Notes: generated by a model not told the origin, from the sequence alone. A DNA stretch of 64,000 nt from Petaurus breviceps papuanus (GCA_028583685.1 JAMXIF010001194.1:4846064-4910063), one strand, 5' to 3'; counted from the first letter of the stretch, positions 31,885 to 42,649 are shown. Translations and numbers: made by a program.

Positions 31885-32420
31885 CCCAGGACCACCTGGT
31901 TCGGTGGGGTATGATTTACATTGTTTAGAGGACTTTTGGTTGGACAGAAAAGAAATAAGAAAAATCTCCACTGGGATATGCATAAGAATCCCTAAAAATC
32001 ACTTTGGACAGATTTTACCCAAATCAGGATTAGCAGCTCAAGGAATACATGTATTGGCTGGAGTAATAGATTCTAATTATCAAGGAGAAATTGTTGTAAC
32101 ATTCCAGAATTTAGGTGAAGGGCCCATACAGATTCACAAAAATGATAGGATAGTTCAAGTGATTATCGTTCCTTGTAAAACAATATCACTTGTAAAAACT
32201 GACCCTCCTTCCAAAATAACTGTCAGAGGAACTGAAGGATTTGGTTCTACTGATAGAATAAAATCAGGAGCTAAAGTATGGGTAAAACGGAAGCCAGATG
32301 ATGTTCCAAAGGCTGCAGAGATTATAGCACATGGGAGGGATAACACTGTAACTATTGTTTATTCTGGAGAAGATGATTACAAAATTGTACCCTTAACTCA
32401 TTTATTCTACCGTGAGTGAG
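31885..32420 (+). pseudogene. ERVL dUTPase domain and C-terminal tail
   Basis: Trimeric dUTPase motifs in order: 'GYDLHCL', 'PKSGLAAQGI', 'GVIDSNYQGEI', 'NDRIVQVII'. A C-terminal tail with 'GAKVWVKRKPDD' and 'VPLTHLFYRE' follows, as I remember for the rodent ERVL family. This domain places the element in class III. Confidence 0.85.
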
Positions 32421-32896
32421 GCTACAATAGTCTGGTTATTGTCTCTTTGCTTCTTCTTGATTTTTTGTCTGTTCACTTTGTTTGCTAGATTTGTTTCCGC
32501 AAGCTTGGTACCCTCCACCTGTAGATCCCTGATAGTTTAAGCTGGATGTCACCCCCTGTCTGCAACTGTGATGTGTCACCCTTGGACCTGGCATCAAGCA
32601 TATTAAGAACTGACCTCTCAAATGGGACCCCTTAGGACAGGGACAGCTCTACATCCGATTTCAGCAGCAAGTAGCCATGGAAGAAGAGACCTTCACCCCT
32701 TACCACAAGATTTTGGGGCCCCATTTGTTCGGGGTGGGGGGAATGATGGGGAGCTTGTGCTCAAGCCCCACCCTAAAATATGGTTTTCTGTGTTTATTGT
32801 GTGCTATTCTTGTTATATTGTTGTGAAATTTTGTTGACACCAGTTATTCCTCTGTATTTTTGCCAAGTAAGGGACATGAAAGATCTTGGGGCCGAA

Positions 32897-33443
32897 TGTA
32901 AGGGTTATGGGATTTAAAGATCTTCCATGCCCCATTGGACTTGCTGACATAGCAGGAAGGGGCAGAGCAAGAGGAAGCGGAAGCCAAGCTAGAGTACCTG
33001 TGGTGGCTAGCAGTGGTGGTGACAGTGGCGGCGGCAGGGGCAGCAGCAGCAGAGGCAGCGGCAGCGCGAAGCCCTTTTTGAGTCAGCTAGAATTTCTGCT
33101 AAGGACTCCTGCTGAGGACTGCCAGGGGCCAGAGCTGCTGGGAGCGTGCTTCCTGGACGCTGGATGGTTGCTGTGAGTGGGGAGAGGAGGACCTTTGCCT
33201 GAGTTAGCCTGTTTTGTTTTAAAGGCTTGAGAATGTGGGTGCTTTCTACTTTATCTACCTGTGCCAATTTCATAACTACTCTGATGGCTTTCACTTTCTG
33301 GTTTTGGGACTCAGTCTTTTTGTATTTTAATAAATTTTCTAGCTTATTCCCCCATATAGCAAGCCTGATATATTTGTGATGGATGATTATATCAGCATAT
33401 CTGTAATTTCCATAGGCATTGTGGATATGGCATTGCTGATACA
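32897..33443 (+). repeat. 3' LTR of the ERVL provirus
   Basis: Begins TGTAAGGG and ends GATACA. It is 29 bases longer than the 5' LTR, mainly through a longer GGC/GCA triplet stretch at about 33010-33070. Confidence 0.9.
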
Positions 33444-33448
33444 TCAGG

Positions 33449-33715
33449 TCAAGGAGAAAATACTGCAAGCAGTCAGGAAGAAAAAATTTGAGTATTGTGG
33501 AAACACAATCAGGATTAACACAAGATCTAGCAGCTTCTACATTAAGGGACTGAAGGGCTTGGAATATGATATTCTGGAGGTCAAAGAAGCTAGGATTAAA
33601 ACCAAGAACCACCTACCCAGCAAAACTGAGTATAATGCTTCAGGGGAAAATATGGTCATTCAACAAGATAGAGGATTTTTAAGCATTCTTGATGAAAAAA
33701 AAACAGTTTAATAGA
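33449..33715 (+). pseudogene. HAL1 ORF1p C-terminal part, right of provirus
   Basis: HAL1 sequence resumes after the provirus with the segment encoding 'YCGNTIRI' and the conserved tail, matching 10160-10400 of the first HAL1 copy. Small indels break the frame. Confidence 0.7.
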
Positions 33716-33879
33716 AAATCTGACTTTCAAGTACAAGAAGCAAGAGATGCATGAGAAGGCAAACAGGGAAAAGAAATCATAAGCAACTTATTAAAGTTGA
33801 ACTATTTACATTCCTACATGGAAAAATGACACTTATAACTCATAAGACTTTTCTCAGTATGAGGACAGTTGCAAGGAAT

Positions 33880-34000
33880 GTATATATACACACACATATA
33901 TACATATATATGGATACATACATATATATGTATGTATAAGAGGGTATATATGTGTGTATAAATACATGTGTATGGGCAAAAGTATGTACATGTATACATA
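33880..34000 (+). repeat. TA/CA microsatellite inside HAL1 tail
   Basis: 'tatatacacacacatatata'-type units at the position equivalent to 10575-10740. Confidence 0.8.
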
Positions 34001-34530
34001 GAGGGCACAGGATGACTTGAATATGAAGGGATATTATCTAAAAAATAAAATTAAGAGGTGAGAAAGGAATATATTGGGAGGAGAAAGGGAGAGATAGGTT
34101 AGGGTAAAATATCTCATATAAAAGAAGCAATAGAAAACTTTTACAATGGAGGGGAAGAGTAGGAAGGTAAAAGGGAATGGGACAACCTTACTCTCATTGA
34201 ATTTGGCTTAAGGAGGGAATTACACACTCAATTGGGTATCTTACCCCATAGGAAAATAGGGGGGAAGGGGATAAGAGGGAGGGGATGATAGAAGGGAGGG
34301 CAGAATGGGGGAGAGGGTAGTTAGAAGCAAACACTATTGAAAGGGGACAGGGTCAAAAGATAAAATAGAATGGGGGGGGGGGAAAGAATGAAGGAAGATA
34401 TAGTCTTTCACAATATACCTACTATGGAAATGTTTTGCATAACTACACATGTCTAACCTATATTGAATTGCTTGTCTTCCCAGTGGGGGTGGGTGAAGAG
34501 GGAAGAAGGGAAAAAATCTGGAACTCAAAG

Positions 34531-34691
34531 TTTTTTTTTTTTTTAAGCAATTGGGGTTAAGTAACTTGCTCAAGGTTACAAGGCCAGTTATTTCTGGGTG
34601 TGGTGCTAAGTATCTGAGCTCAGATTTGATCCCCAGGTCATCTCCACACTGGAGCTGGTGCTCTTACTCGGTGTGCTACTTGGCCTCCCCA
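34531..34691 (-). mobile_element. tRNA-derived SINE, monomer
   Basis: Reversed. T-run, 'aagcaattggggttaagtaa', 'ttatttctgggtgtggtgct', 'tttgatccccaggtcatc'. Flanks 'gaactcaaag' and 'gaagtcaaag' are the duplicated HAL1 target. Monomer-2 type. Confidence 0.85.
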
Positions 34692-34994
34692 GAAGTCAAA
34701 GTTTTAAAAACAAATGTGTATAAAAAAATTGTTTTGTTTTGTCTTTTTTACATGCAACTGGGAAATAAGATATACAGGCACTGGGGCATAGAAATCCATC
34801 TTGCCTTACTAGAAAATTAGGGGAGGGGCATGGGGGAGGACATAAGAGAGAACAGATTGGAGAAAGGAGTAGTCAGTAGGCTAACTATTTTGGGGTGGGG
34901 GTAGGGGAAAGACAGGGAGAAAAATTTGCAACTCAAAATTTCGTGGAAAAGAATGTTGAAAACTAAAAAATAAATAAATTGGAAAAAAAGAATT

Positions 34995-35217
34995 GTATTA
35001 TTTTTCTAACTCAGTAAAATAATTTTTTAGTAATTTAATTGGATGGCACTGAATAGATTAGGTAAAATTGTCATTTTTATTATATTGGTTTTGCCTACCC
35101 TTGAACAATTGATATTTCTCTATTTAAATCTGACTTCATATATATAAAGATTGTTTTATAATTATGTTCACGTAGTTCCTTGGTCTGTTTTGGAAGGTAT
35201 ACTCTACAGTTATTTTA
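34995..35217 (-). repeat. L1 ORF2 fragment, reversed
   Basis: 'ggttttgcctacccttgaac', 'attgatatttctct', 'gttttataattatgttcac', 'gtagttccttggtctg'. These match the reversed downstream part of marsupial L1 ORF2 as I remember it. The HAL1 and the following LTR both landed in or beside it. Confidence 0.5.
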
Positions 35218-35222
35218 GATGG

Positions 35223-35805
35223 TGTAATGGGAATGTAAGTTGTTGCCATCTTTCTAAGATTGTATTGTGTAAGACCTTCCCTGCCCCTAGGCCCTTTGAT
35301 AGGCTTAAGTCCACCTGGAGCCTATGCTGGGAGCCTTGTTTTTCAGGAAATACTTTGTGATTAGGCAGTGAGTCAAGGAGGTTGTTACATTCTGTAAGCC
35401 AGGAGAAGGCTTTGATGGGAGGCCTTGCTTTGGCACTCACTTTGAGAAGTGTTGGTGATTTGACCAGAGAAGACTCTGGGCAGCCATTGAGAGCCCCCTG
35501 GCTTTGAAAAACCCCAGATGTTGATGCTTCCCTCTCTGGTAATTGACTAGGTATAGATAAAATGGTTGGACAGTTGGAGGCCTGTCTCCTTGAAAAGTTT
35601 CTCTGGCTTGTAACTTCTGCTTGTAACCTGTCTGTATACTCTGAAGATCGGAGTGCTGACTTTTCCCCCTGAACTAGGTAAATGATATGTTTGATTGATT
35701 AAAGCAAGATTGTTAACCCATTTTGAGTTGCTTTCCTTTAGAAAAGCAGATCTAAGAACCTGAGTTGGCAGCCACCCTGGGTATGCTAGGGTGCTTGCTG
35801 CTACA
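35223..35805 (+). mobile_element. Solo LTR, 583 bp, second family
   Basis: Begins TGTAATGG and ends GCTACA, with perfect 5-base duplications 'gatgg' at 35218-35222 and 35806-35810. Its sequence differs from the ERVL LTR and from the 1.14 kb LTR. The orientation shown is uncertain: it rests on an ATTAAA at about 35698 near the 3' third. Confidence 0.7.
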
Positions 35806-35814
35806 GATGGTTGA

Positions 35815-36320
35815 AAATAATATTGAATAATATTGATGAACATAGTGTAAGAGCTTAATATAATCAAGGAATTTGCACAATCTATCCTTCTGGTAGTTGG
35901 TTCCACACCTTTAATTCAAAGAGAGATGGGGCTTAGTAGGAAACTAGGATCTCCCCAAGCTTCAAATGGCCCCCACCCACAGCAAAAATCAAAGGTTTTT
36001 TTCTAGGAACATAATCAAAAATTCCCAAAGAAGCTAATGAGTCACACCTTGCTCTTGCTTCAAAAAATCTCCACTGGTAATTTCAAGCTGATTTGGGTAT
36101 TTCCCAGCATATTGTAAAGCCTGAAATTAAGGAAGTACCCTCAAATTTTCAGTTTCTTTGAGAATGCAAATTTTACTTATAGGTGTGGTGGAACAATTAA
36201 TTATGTATTATTAGAAAGAATGAGGATTAATTGATGCTTGGTAAGACCTTAGGGTAGCCAGTCACTTTGAATTTGTTGTAGATTCTTCAAGCAATCATTT
36301 TTTCTTATTTAGTAAGATGA
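35815..36320. other. Intergenic stretch, nothing recognised
   Basis: About 500 bases with no named repeat or gene. Confidence 0.3.
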
Positions 36321-36324
36321 GAAG

Positions 36325-36804
36325 GGTTTGTTAATGTTATTAATAATAACAATAACTTGAGTTTACATTGTACTTCCTGGTTTATAAAATTATTTCCTCA
36401 ACAACCCTCAAAGGTAGGTACTACAAGTACCATTATTCTCATTTTAAAGATGAGGAAATTGAGGTTCAGAGGGATCAAATTACTCTCTCAGGTGAATAGC
36501 GAGAGTGCTGAGACTAGGGACTAAGCTTGTACAGGGTTCCTTTTAGCAAACTGTAATATCATTGCTCTTATGCCACAAGTAATAATAGTAACAATAATAA
36601 CTAGCATTTATTTCATGCTTTAAGGTTTATAAAGTGTTTTACATAAATTAACTCATTTGATCTTTAAAACTCTGGGAGGTAGATAATATTAGGATCTCTA
36701 TTTTTACAGATGAGGAAACTGAGGCTTCGAGATGTGAAGCGACTTATCCAGGGTCACATAGCTAGTGTCTGAGGTACCATCTGAACTCAGCTCTTCATGA
36801 CTCA
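36325..36804 (-). repeat. Two reversed MIR-type SINEs
   Basis: 36325-36530 ('ttgagtttacattgtacttc', 'gatgaggaaattgaggttc') and 36575-36804 ('actagcatttatttcatgc', 'gatgaggaaactgaggcttc', 'agggtcacatagctagtg'). Both are near full length. Confidence 0.6.
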
Positions 36805-37055
36805 GGGTCAGCTAGGTGGTACACTGGATAGAGCATTGGGCTTGGAATCAGGAAAACATCTTCATGAGTTCAAATCTGGTCACAGTTACTAGCTATGATC
36901 CATTTCACTTAACCCTATTTGCCACAATTTTCTCATCTGTAAAATGAGCTGAAGAAGGAAATACGGCAAATTATTCCAGTATCTTTGCCAAGAAAATCCC
37001 AAAATGGGGTCATGAAGAATAGGACACGACTAAAACAACTCAAAAACAACTTCCT
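36805..37055 (+). mobile_element. Mar1-type SINE
   Basis: tRNA-derived head 'cagctaggtggtacactgg', then 'tcatctgtaaaatgagctg', 'ttccagtatctttgccaag' and the shared LINE-like 3' tail 'aaatggggtcatgaagaat ... gacacgactaaaacaactc'. Full length. The same tail recurs at 43655, 49500 and, reversed, 43857. Confidence 0.8.
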
Positions 37056-37319
37056 GACTCCACTCTGTCCACTGTACCACTTAGTTACAAAGGCACTGAG
37101 TGCCTACTAGAGACAGCCTGCCTTACTAGTAAGAATAAGAGTGTTCTCATAAGCTTTAGAGTCTAGTAGGGGGAAATTAGACCTGTATGCCCATAACTAT
37201 AAGGGGAAGTAAAATGTAGGTAGAACAAAATGCAGTAGGAGTTCACAGGTGGAAGAGATAATTCCTGGGGGGGGGGGGGGGAAGAATAAGGGAAGGCTTC
37301 ATGGAGGAGGCAGCATTAT

Positions 37320-37450
37320 TATTGTTACTATTTTTAATGTTAATAGCTTACATTTATATATAGTTGAATGGTTTGGAAAGGCTCGCAGTCCATTACTTTA
37401 TTTGATCCTCATAATAATCGTGTGAAATAGATATAGATGGGAGAGACAAT
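37320..37450 (-). repeat. MIR-like fragment
   Basis: 'aatagcttacatttatatat', 'ttatttgatcctcataataa', 'gtgaaatagatatag'. Truncated. Confidence 0.4.
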
Positions 37451-37479
37451 TTCCATATTATCAATCCAACTTCTTGGTT

Positions 37480-37985
37480 TTAGGACTTTCTTAAAAACTG
37501 AGGATCCCCTCCCCCCACTAGAATTTTTTGTTTATGTACATTATAACTATTGATATTTATTGTGCTTGAAATTAGAACTGATAAAATTTTTAAATATTTT
37601 AAAATTCATTAAAAATAATAAATCCGTTACATGTTAACATAACATTTTTATGAAAAAAACTATATTTTCCAACTTCAAAAAAATTAGTGAAAAAAGTGAC
37701 ATTCTTTTTACTTTTTTTTAAATCTCTTTCACAACTGGCTTAATTGAAAACAGCTGGATTCTCCTATCTTCTTCTGCATACTATCTGTTTTGATACATTT
37801 TTCTGGTCGAAGTATATGAAGAAAATCTGCCCTCACACAATATATAGTTGGAAATGGTAATATTTTAATCAGCAAATAATGTCAATATTACTATAAAAAG
37901 AGTTTTGGTGTTGTAGACCCCCTAAAACAGTCTGATGGAGCCCCAAGAGTCTGTGGACCACAATTTGAGAACTGTTGTAAAATGA
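37480..37985 (-). repeat. Ancient hAT DNA transposon fragment
   Basis: The right end 'gtctgtggaccacaatttga gaactgttg' (37951-37979) is the reversed form of a common mammalian hAT terminus ('cagtggttctcaaact...'). The body, with 'aatctctttcacaactggct' and 'gaagtatatgaagaaaatct', resembles a non-autonomous hAT found across mammals. I cannot name the subfamily. Confidence 0.5.
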
Positions 37986-38279
37986 GGCTTACCAAGGTTA
38001 CCTGACTTGCCCAAGACCACAAAATCAGTGGCTAAGAAGCTATGCAAGGTAGAACAGGTGACACTGGAGGCAATCTTATCTGAATAGAAAGCTCATTTTT
38101 TTTCTCCTTTATTCCCTTTCTCTTTCTACCCTTTTCTATTCTCTTTAGAGCATAAATCAATGTGGATCTTACATCGACTGAATTTGTTGCTGCTTTCCTT
38201 ATTTCTATAATCCTTTTAAAATGCAATTATTTAACTCTATATGCCATGAGTGTATGTGTTTCTATGTGTGTGACCATGC

Positions 38280-38480
38280 CATGTGGCAAAGTGGTTAGAG
38301 AACTGGCTCAGACTCAGGAAGATTCTTCAGGTCTTAAGGTCCATTGGCAGTTTGCCCCTGGTAATTCACTGAACCTTAGTGCCCTGGGCAACTCTAAGCC
38401 TATATATTTTACAGAACAGTTTCCTATCTACATTAATAATGGCATTTTCCTCACTGGGAGGTCCTAAAGTCAATTAAATC
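38280..38480 (+). repeat. MIR/CORE-SINE-like element
   Basis: 'catgtggcaaagtggttaga', 'tggcagtttgcccctggtaa', 'ttcactgaaccttagtgccc', 'gtcctaaagtcaattaaatc'. Related to marsupial CORE-SINEs. Subfamily not certain. Confidence 0.45.
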
Positions 38481-38484
38481 ACAG

Positions 38485-39440
38485 GTCTGGACTATGAATG
38501 TTATTTTTTTTGTTGTGATTTCTTAGATTTTTCCCTGAAAAAATAATTAAGTAAACTTTTCCCCCCAATATCGAATTTAATCAGACTAAGTCTTTGTTTA
38601 TAGTGTGGTTTTATTGTTTGTTTTAATTTCTGAGTCTCCTCCCATAAGGAATTCTAGTCAAATGCTCTGCTCTGTATGGTAGATACAGGAGACAGTATCA
38701 TGTTTACAAGAGGCAATGGGGTCAGGCAACCTAACTCCAACTGATATTTTACACTGCAGTCTGGGGGGGAGGGAATGTCTCTCAGAGGAAAGAGGAAGAT
38801 ATAATCATTGCTTTCCTTTTTTCTTTCTTGGTTTCTTTCCTCCAAAAGGGAAACAGACTATATAAGAAATTGTGACTCTCTGTAATACACAGCATTTTTA
38901 AAAGAATAATAACAAAATTGTCTATTTATATCCCCTTCTAGACTTTTTTTTTAAGATCAAAAAAAGTTTTAGTAATTCTCCTTCTATCATGTCTATCTCT
39001 ATCCACTAACCTATCACCAATAGAAGCTCTCCTTGGTAACAAGTAGGTAGGTATAGCCAAAGCAAAATAAATCATCACATTGGTCATATCTGAGAATGCA
39101 TATCTGATACTGTACCTTTAATCTGGGAGTTCTTTAATCTGTGAACTTGTTTTTTTTTTATATATATATATTGTTAATTGTATTTCAATTCAGTTGGTTT
39201 CCTTAATAGTCCTATGTATTTTATTTGATTCATTTTAAAACATTATTCTGAGAAGGGGTCCACCGGTTTCCCCAGATTGCCAAAAGGGTTCATATATACA
39301 AAAGGTCAATAAACCCTGCATCTAATTAATCACCTCTCAGTCAAGAAAAGTATGTTTCATTATCAATCTTTTGAGGTTATTATTAGTTGCTGCTTTGTTC
39401 AGAATTCTGAGGTCTTTCAGAACTATTTCTCCTCATTGTA
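38485..39440. other. AT-rich intergenic stretch
   Basis: Contains a T-run followed by (TA)n at about 39150-39171. No gene was recognised. Confidence 0.3.
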
Positions 39441-39559
39441 AATTGTTCTATTCTATTTTACCTGAAGATCTCATGAGTTCCAATGGATTCAATTATCATC
39501 TCTGGATCCATCATATCCCTAATTGTTCAATTTGAATTCCTAATGGTTCAACAAAATTC

Positions 39560-39795
39560 TATTATCTTCACACAACTGGGTTAACTATTCCCCAATTAAC
39601 AGGTACCAATTTAGTTTTCAGATCTTTGCTACATTAAAAAGTGCTGCTTTATTCTTATTCATATGGGTCCTTTCCCTCCTTGGAGTACTTGCCAAGTAGT
39701 ACAAGTCAAAATTTCATACCCAAATGGGAACAGAGTTCCAAATTGTTTTCCAAAATGATTGTACTTTCAGCTCCACCAACCATCCCCTAGTAACA
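39560..39795 (-). repeat. L1 3' fragment, reversed, old
   Basis: 'aactattccccaattaacag', 'gggaacagagttccaaattg' and 'ttcagctccaccaacc' are the reversed, diverged counterparts of 16060-16300. An L2-like piece may precede it at about 39450-39555. Confidence 0.45.
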
Positions 39796-39799
39796 GGCA

Positions 39800-40032
39800 T
39801 TGCATTCCACTGCCAGACACAAATATGAAATCAGGCCATGTGCTTTTAAAGAAAAACCTTCAGAAATCACCCCCTATTCTTCTCCATATCTCTTGCCAAG
39901 TCTCTTTCCTTTCCTCACTATCCATTCTCCCATTGTATTCTGGCCTTTACCCTCACTATACTACTAAAACTCAATTCTCAAAGTCCATCATGACTATTTG
40001 GATTTTTGCCAGTTTTAGTGAGCTTTTCTTAA
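39800..40032 (+). repeat. L2 LINE fragment, left of LTR
   Basis: Weak L2 RT-upstream wording ('cattgtattctggcctttac', 'actaaaactcaattctcaaa'). L2-like 3' sequence resumes at 41170 after the LTR. Confidence 0.4.
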
Positions 40033-40037
40033 CCTCC

Positions 40038-41164
40038 TGTGATAGTAATGGCATTTAAAGATTCCCCTGTATTGGCTTGATTTTCAAATTGATTGTGTTA
40101 AAATCCAGAGTTTGTTAATCCCACCTGTGGGATGGATTGTTGATGTGAAAAGAAAGTCCTGAACTGGGAGGGGCTGGTGACGTAGATTTGGAGAGACAAG
40201 AGAGAGTCGGAAGACCTTTTTGAAAGCAGCACCCACGTGGAGGCAGAGAGAGAGACTAAGAGAATTGCTGGTGGCCGCTTTGAATTGCCCTGGACTTTTG
40301 AGACCTGCCCCCTGAGCTGCCAAGGACTGAGGAGACATGGCTGTTTTGCTGGTACTTTGTCTGTCTGTTTTGATGTTGTTTTGCCAGATTTGTCCACTGG
40401 TGAAAGACAGTCCTGTTGTTGAAGAAGTCCTGGAACCTGGCTTTTGGCTAAGAAGCCCTGAGACTGTCCTGCAGACAGAGAGTGAATACTGTCCACTGGT
40501 GAAGGACAGTGCTGTTGTTGCAGGGGTCTGGGAACCTTTCTGTTGGTTCAGAAGCCCTGAAGAAGGATTTTCTTGTTGTATGTTTACAGAAATCCTAGGA
40601 GAGGGTTTTGCTAATGTTTTCAGGGGTTCTAAGACTGTTCTACAGACAGAGGATGAATTGATGAAGGAACTGGCAATGTATCTTGTGGCCTTGCTAAGCC
40701 TTGTCTCCCCAGGAACTAAGATTGCTGAGAACTTGCCTCGTGTCAAGATGAAGAAAAGACCTCCATTTGGGTATTAAGTGCTGAGCTTAAACTTGATGTA
40801 ACTCTGGGGTAGATTCAATTATGATCCAGGGGTGGGGAACTTTTGACCTTTTTGTGTTCTATGGTTGAGCAAATGAATGTATTTTACTTATGTTTGGAAA
40901 CTAATCTCCATTTGAGAAGAGGGGCTTTGTGGTGGACTAAATGAAGGTACAGCCTAGGGGTGGAGAAGTATTTAGAACAGAGACTTTGTAATTGATTGAA
41001 TGATTGGAAGGTCCTGGGGTGGGGTAGTGCTTGGAGATTATTTAATCACACTTAGTAAACGTTTTGATCTTCTCTGTTCTTGGTTGGTCACTGAATAAAA
41101 TGGAGAGCACCTATGCTGGTATTTTGAACCTTGGGAAGTTGCCTCTGCTTGGTATTACATTACA
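40038..41164 (+). mobile_element. Solo LTR, second copy of the 1.14 kb family
   Basis: Begins TGTGATAG and ends ATTACA, with a short 'ttaca' repeat at the 3' end. Perfect 5-base duplications 'cctcc' occur at 40033-40037 and 41165-41169. AATAAA lies at about 41095. It aligns over its full length with 24272-25413. No internal viral sequence is attached. Two independent target duplications confirm the boundaries of this family. Confidence 0.8.
40337..40777 (+). other. Open frame inside LTR (copy 2)
   Basis: 146 codons from the ATG equivalent to that of copy 1. It has the same hydrophobic start and the same in-frame 33-codon duplication (DNA units at 40391 and 40490), and runs slightly further than copy 1 at its C-terminus. 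By eye the frame differs from copy 1 at about a tenth of bases, many changing the residue. The opposite strand is open for 220 codons here, so coding status is unproven. Confidence 0.35.
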
Positions 41165-41169
41165 CCTCC

Positions 41170-41610
41170 ATTTTTCCTAATCTCCTTACAGTGTTTGATG
41201 ATGCCTCTGACAATATCTGCCTATTGAATCTTACCCATCCATTAACGTCTATCTTCTCCATGATTCTTATCTGAATTTCCCATACCCCACCATCTGCCTT
41301 TTCTTTGAAACTCTTAAGACTCCTACTGTCAGCGATTTTGGCACTTAATCATATTTTATAATGAACCATTTCATATGTGTATTAGATTATAAACTCCAAG
41401 AGAAAAAGGAGGGATTATATAAAATGTGGTATTGTGGAAAGAACACAGGATTTGAAGCCTTAAGGTAGGAGTTCAAATTCTGGTTTTATCATTTATGGTT
41501 CTGAGACCTTATATAAGTTTTTGAGACATAGTTTTCTCTCTTTTAAAGGCAGATTATAATAACTATGCAACTTATTTCACGAGTGCTAAAAACAAAATTA
41601 GGCAATGGCA
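41170..41610 (+). repeat. L2 3' end and MIR
   Basis: 41170-41420 resembles the L2 3' UTR ('gattataaactccaagagaa'). 41425-41610 is a forward MIR ('gtggtattgtggaaagaaca', 'ttatggttctgagacc'). Confidence 0.45.
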
Positions 41611-41784
41611 TTTAGTTATGTATTGTATGGGATTTTAACCTACTGTTTAATATGTATGACTTATTACCCTAGTCAGGATTGCATGTTCTAGGATGGAAGA
41701 GCCTACATGTGACCTATGGAAAGTTCACAGAATCATGAGATGTGACCACAGGGATTATTTAGTGCAACATCTTCATTTTTTAAA

Positions 41785-42010
41785 ACTTAATTTAAAAAAG
41801 AAAAAAAAGAAAATTTAATTTTTTTCAATTAACAAAAATCTACCTTCTCCTTCCCACCTAGTCTCTCACTGAAAAAACAAAACTGATTTAACAAATATAC
41901 AGTCAAGCAAAACAAATTTCCATTGATTATGTAAAAAAAAAAATCGTCTCTTTCTGAGTCTAGCACCTCTATTAGGAAATGGGTAGCATGCTTCATCATG
42001 AATCCTAACC
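41785..42010 (-). repeat. L1 3' tail, reversed, old
   Basis: 'aatttttttcaattaacaaa', 'caaatatacagtcaagcaaa' and 'aacaaatttccattg' follow the reversed L1 tail seen at 61735-61995. Confidence 0.45.
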
Positions 42011-42089
42011 TCACTGTTCCCCAACTTACTCATTTCACATGACCAATTCCTCTACCCCATTTCCTCCACACACAAAGGTGGCCATACTT

Positions 42090-42640
42090 TTGACTTTTTG
42101 ATAATTCACAAATGTTCCACTTCCATGTTCATCAACTCTGAAATTCACTTATCTTATCAGAGACTATAAGCATTCCACCTCACCTTCTTCCTTCCAATAC
42201 CAAACCTTGTTCTTCATCAACCCCTAATCCCTCCAATTCTCTCCCATGTCACCATTCCTATATGAGCCGCTCCCTCTTTTTTCATCTTGACCTCTCCACT
42301 GTCCTCTTTTTTTGATCCCTTGCCCCTTGTCATATCTCCAATTATGCCCTGCCAAAAGGCACCAGAGCCTTAGACCGCTACCATCATCCACTGCCTTCAT
42401 TTCTACTTGTGTGCTACTGAAAGAAGGAAAACATCATGAAATTGTCTTGATTGGGTCTGCTACAAATTTATATTATATAACCTCAACTGTGCCCTCACTG
42501 CTACTAGGCAATCATTTTATACTTCTCTGATTATAATAATCTCACCACAGAATCTCTTCTAAAACCTTTCATCCCTCATCAATTCTCCCAGGGTCATAGT
42601 TACTATAGGTAAAGCTTCCTCAAAAACTTTAAGCAAAGTT
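42090..42640 (+). repeat. Ancient LINE fragment, probably L2/CR1 clade
   Basis: 'atcccttgccccttgtcata', 'ctgtgccctcactgctacta', 'ggcaatcattttatactt' and 'tctaaaacctttcatccctc' match an old LINE ORF2 segment as I remember it. No frame survives. Confidence 0.4.
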
Positions 42641-42649
42641 CCTTGCTCA

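Larger units (their letters stand above)
26912..33443 (+). mobile_element. ERVL-class (class III) endogenous retrovirus
   Basis: A 6.5 kb provirus with LTRs of 518 and 547 bases, flanked by 5-base duplications with one difference ('ccagg' at 26907-26911, 'tcagg' at 33444-33448). Part order is gag, protease, reverse transcriptase, RNase H, integrase, dUTPase, with no env. A dUTPase downstream of integrase is the signature of ERVL/MuERV-L elements. It is a fossil: long reading frames survive, but a few breaks (about three) interrupt the genes. The LTRs differ at about 20 of 500 comparable bases (about 4%, by eye), suggesting an age of the order of ten million years at 2e-9 per site per year. 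It inserted into HAL1 ORF1. Confidence 0.9.
25419..34990 (+). mobile_element. HAL1 (half-L1), near full length, heavily interrupted
   Basis: The longest HAL1 copy. It has a 5' UTR of at least 247 bases, ORF1 from the ATG at 25666, a tail with a TA/TG microsatellite (33880-34000) and two successive L1-like tails ending in A-rich sequence at about 34980. There is no ORF2. Insertions account for most of its span: a SINE (26166-26326), a dimeric SINE (26534-26835), an ERVL provirus (26912-33443) and a SINE (34531-34691). Without them the element is about 2.4 kb. ORF1 carries a frameshift at about 26070 besides the insertions. Confidence 0.8.
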
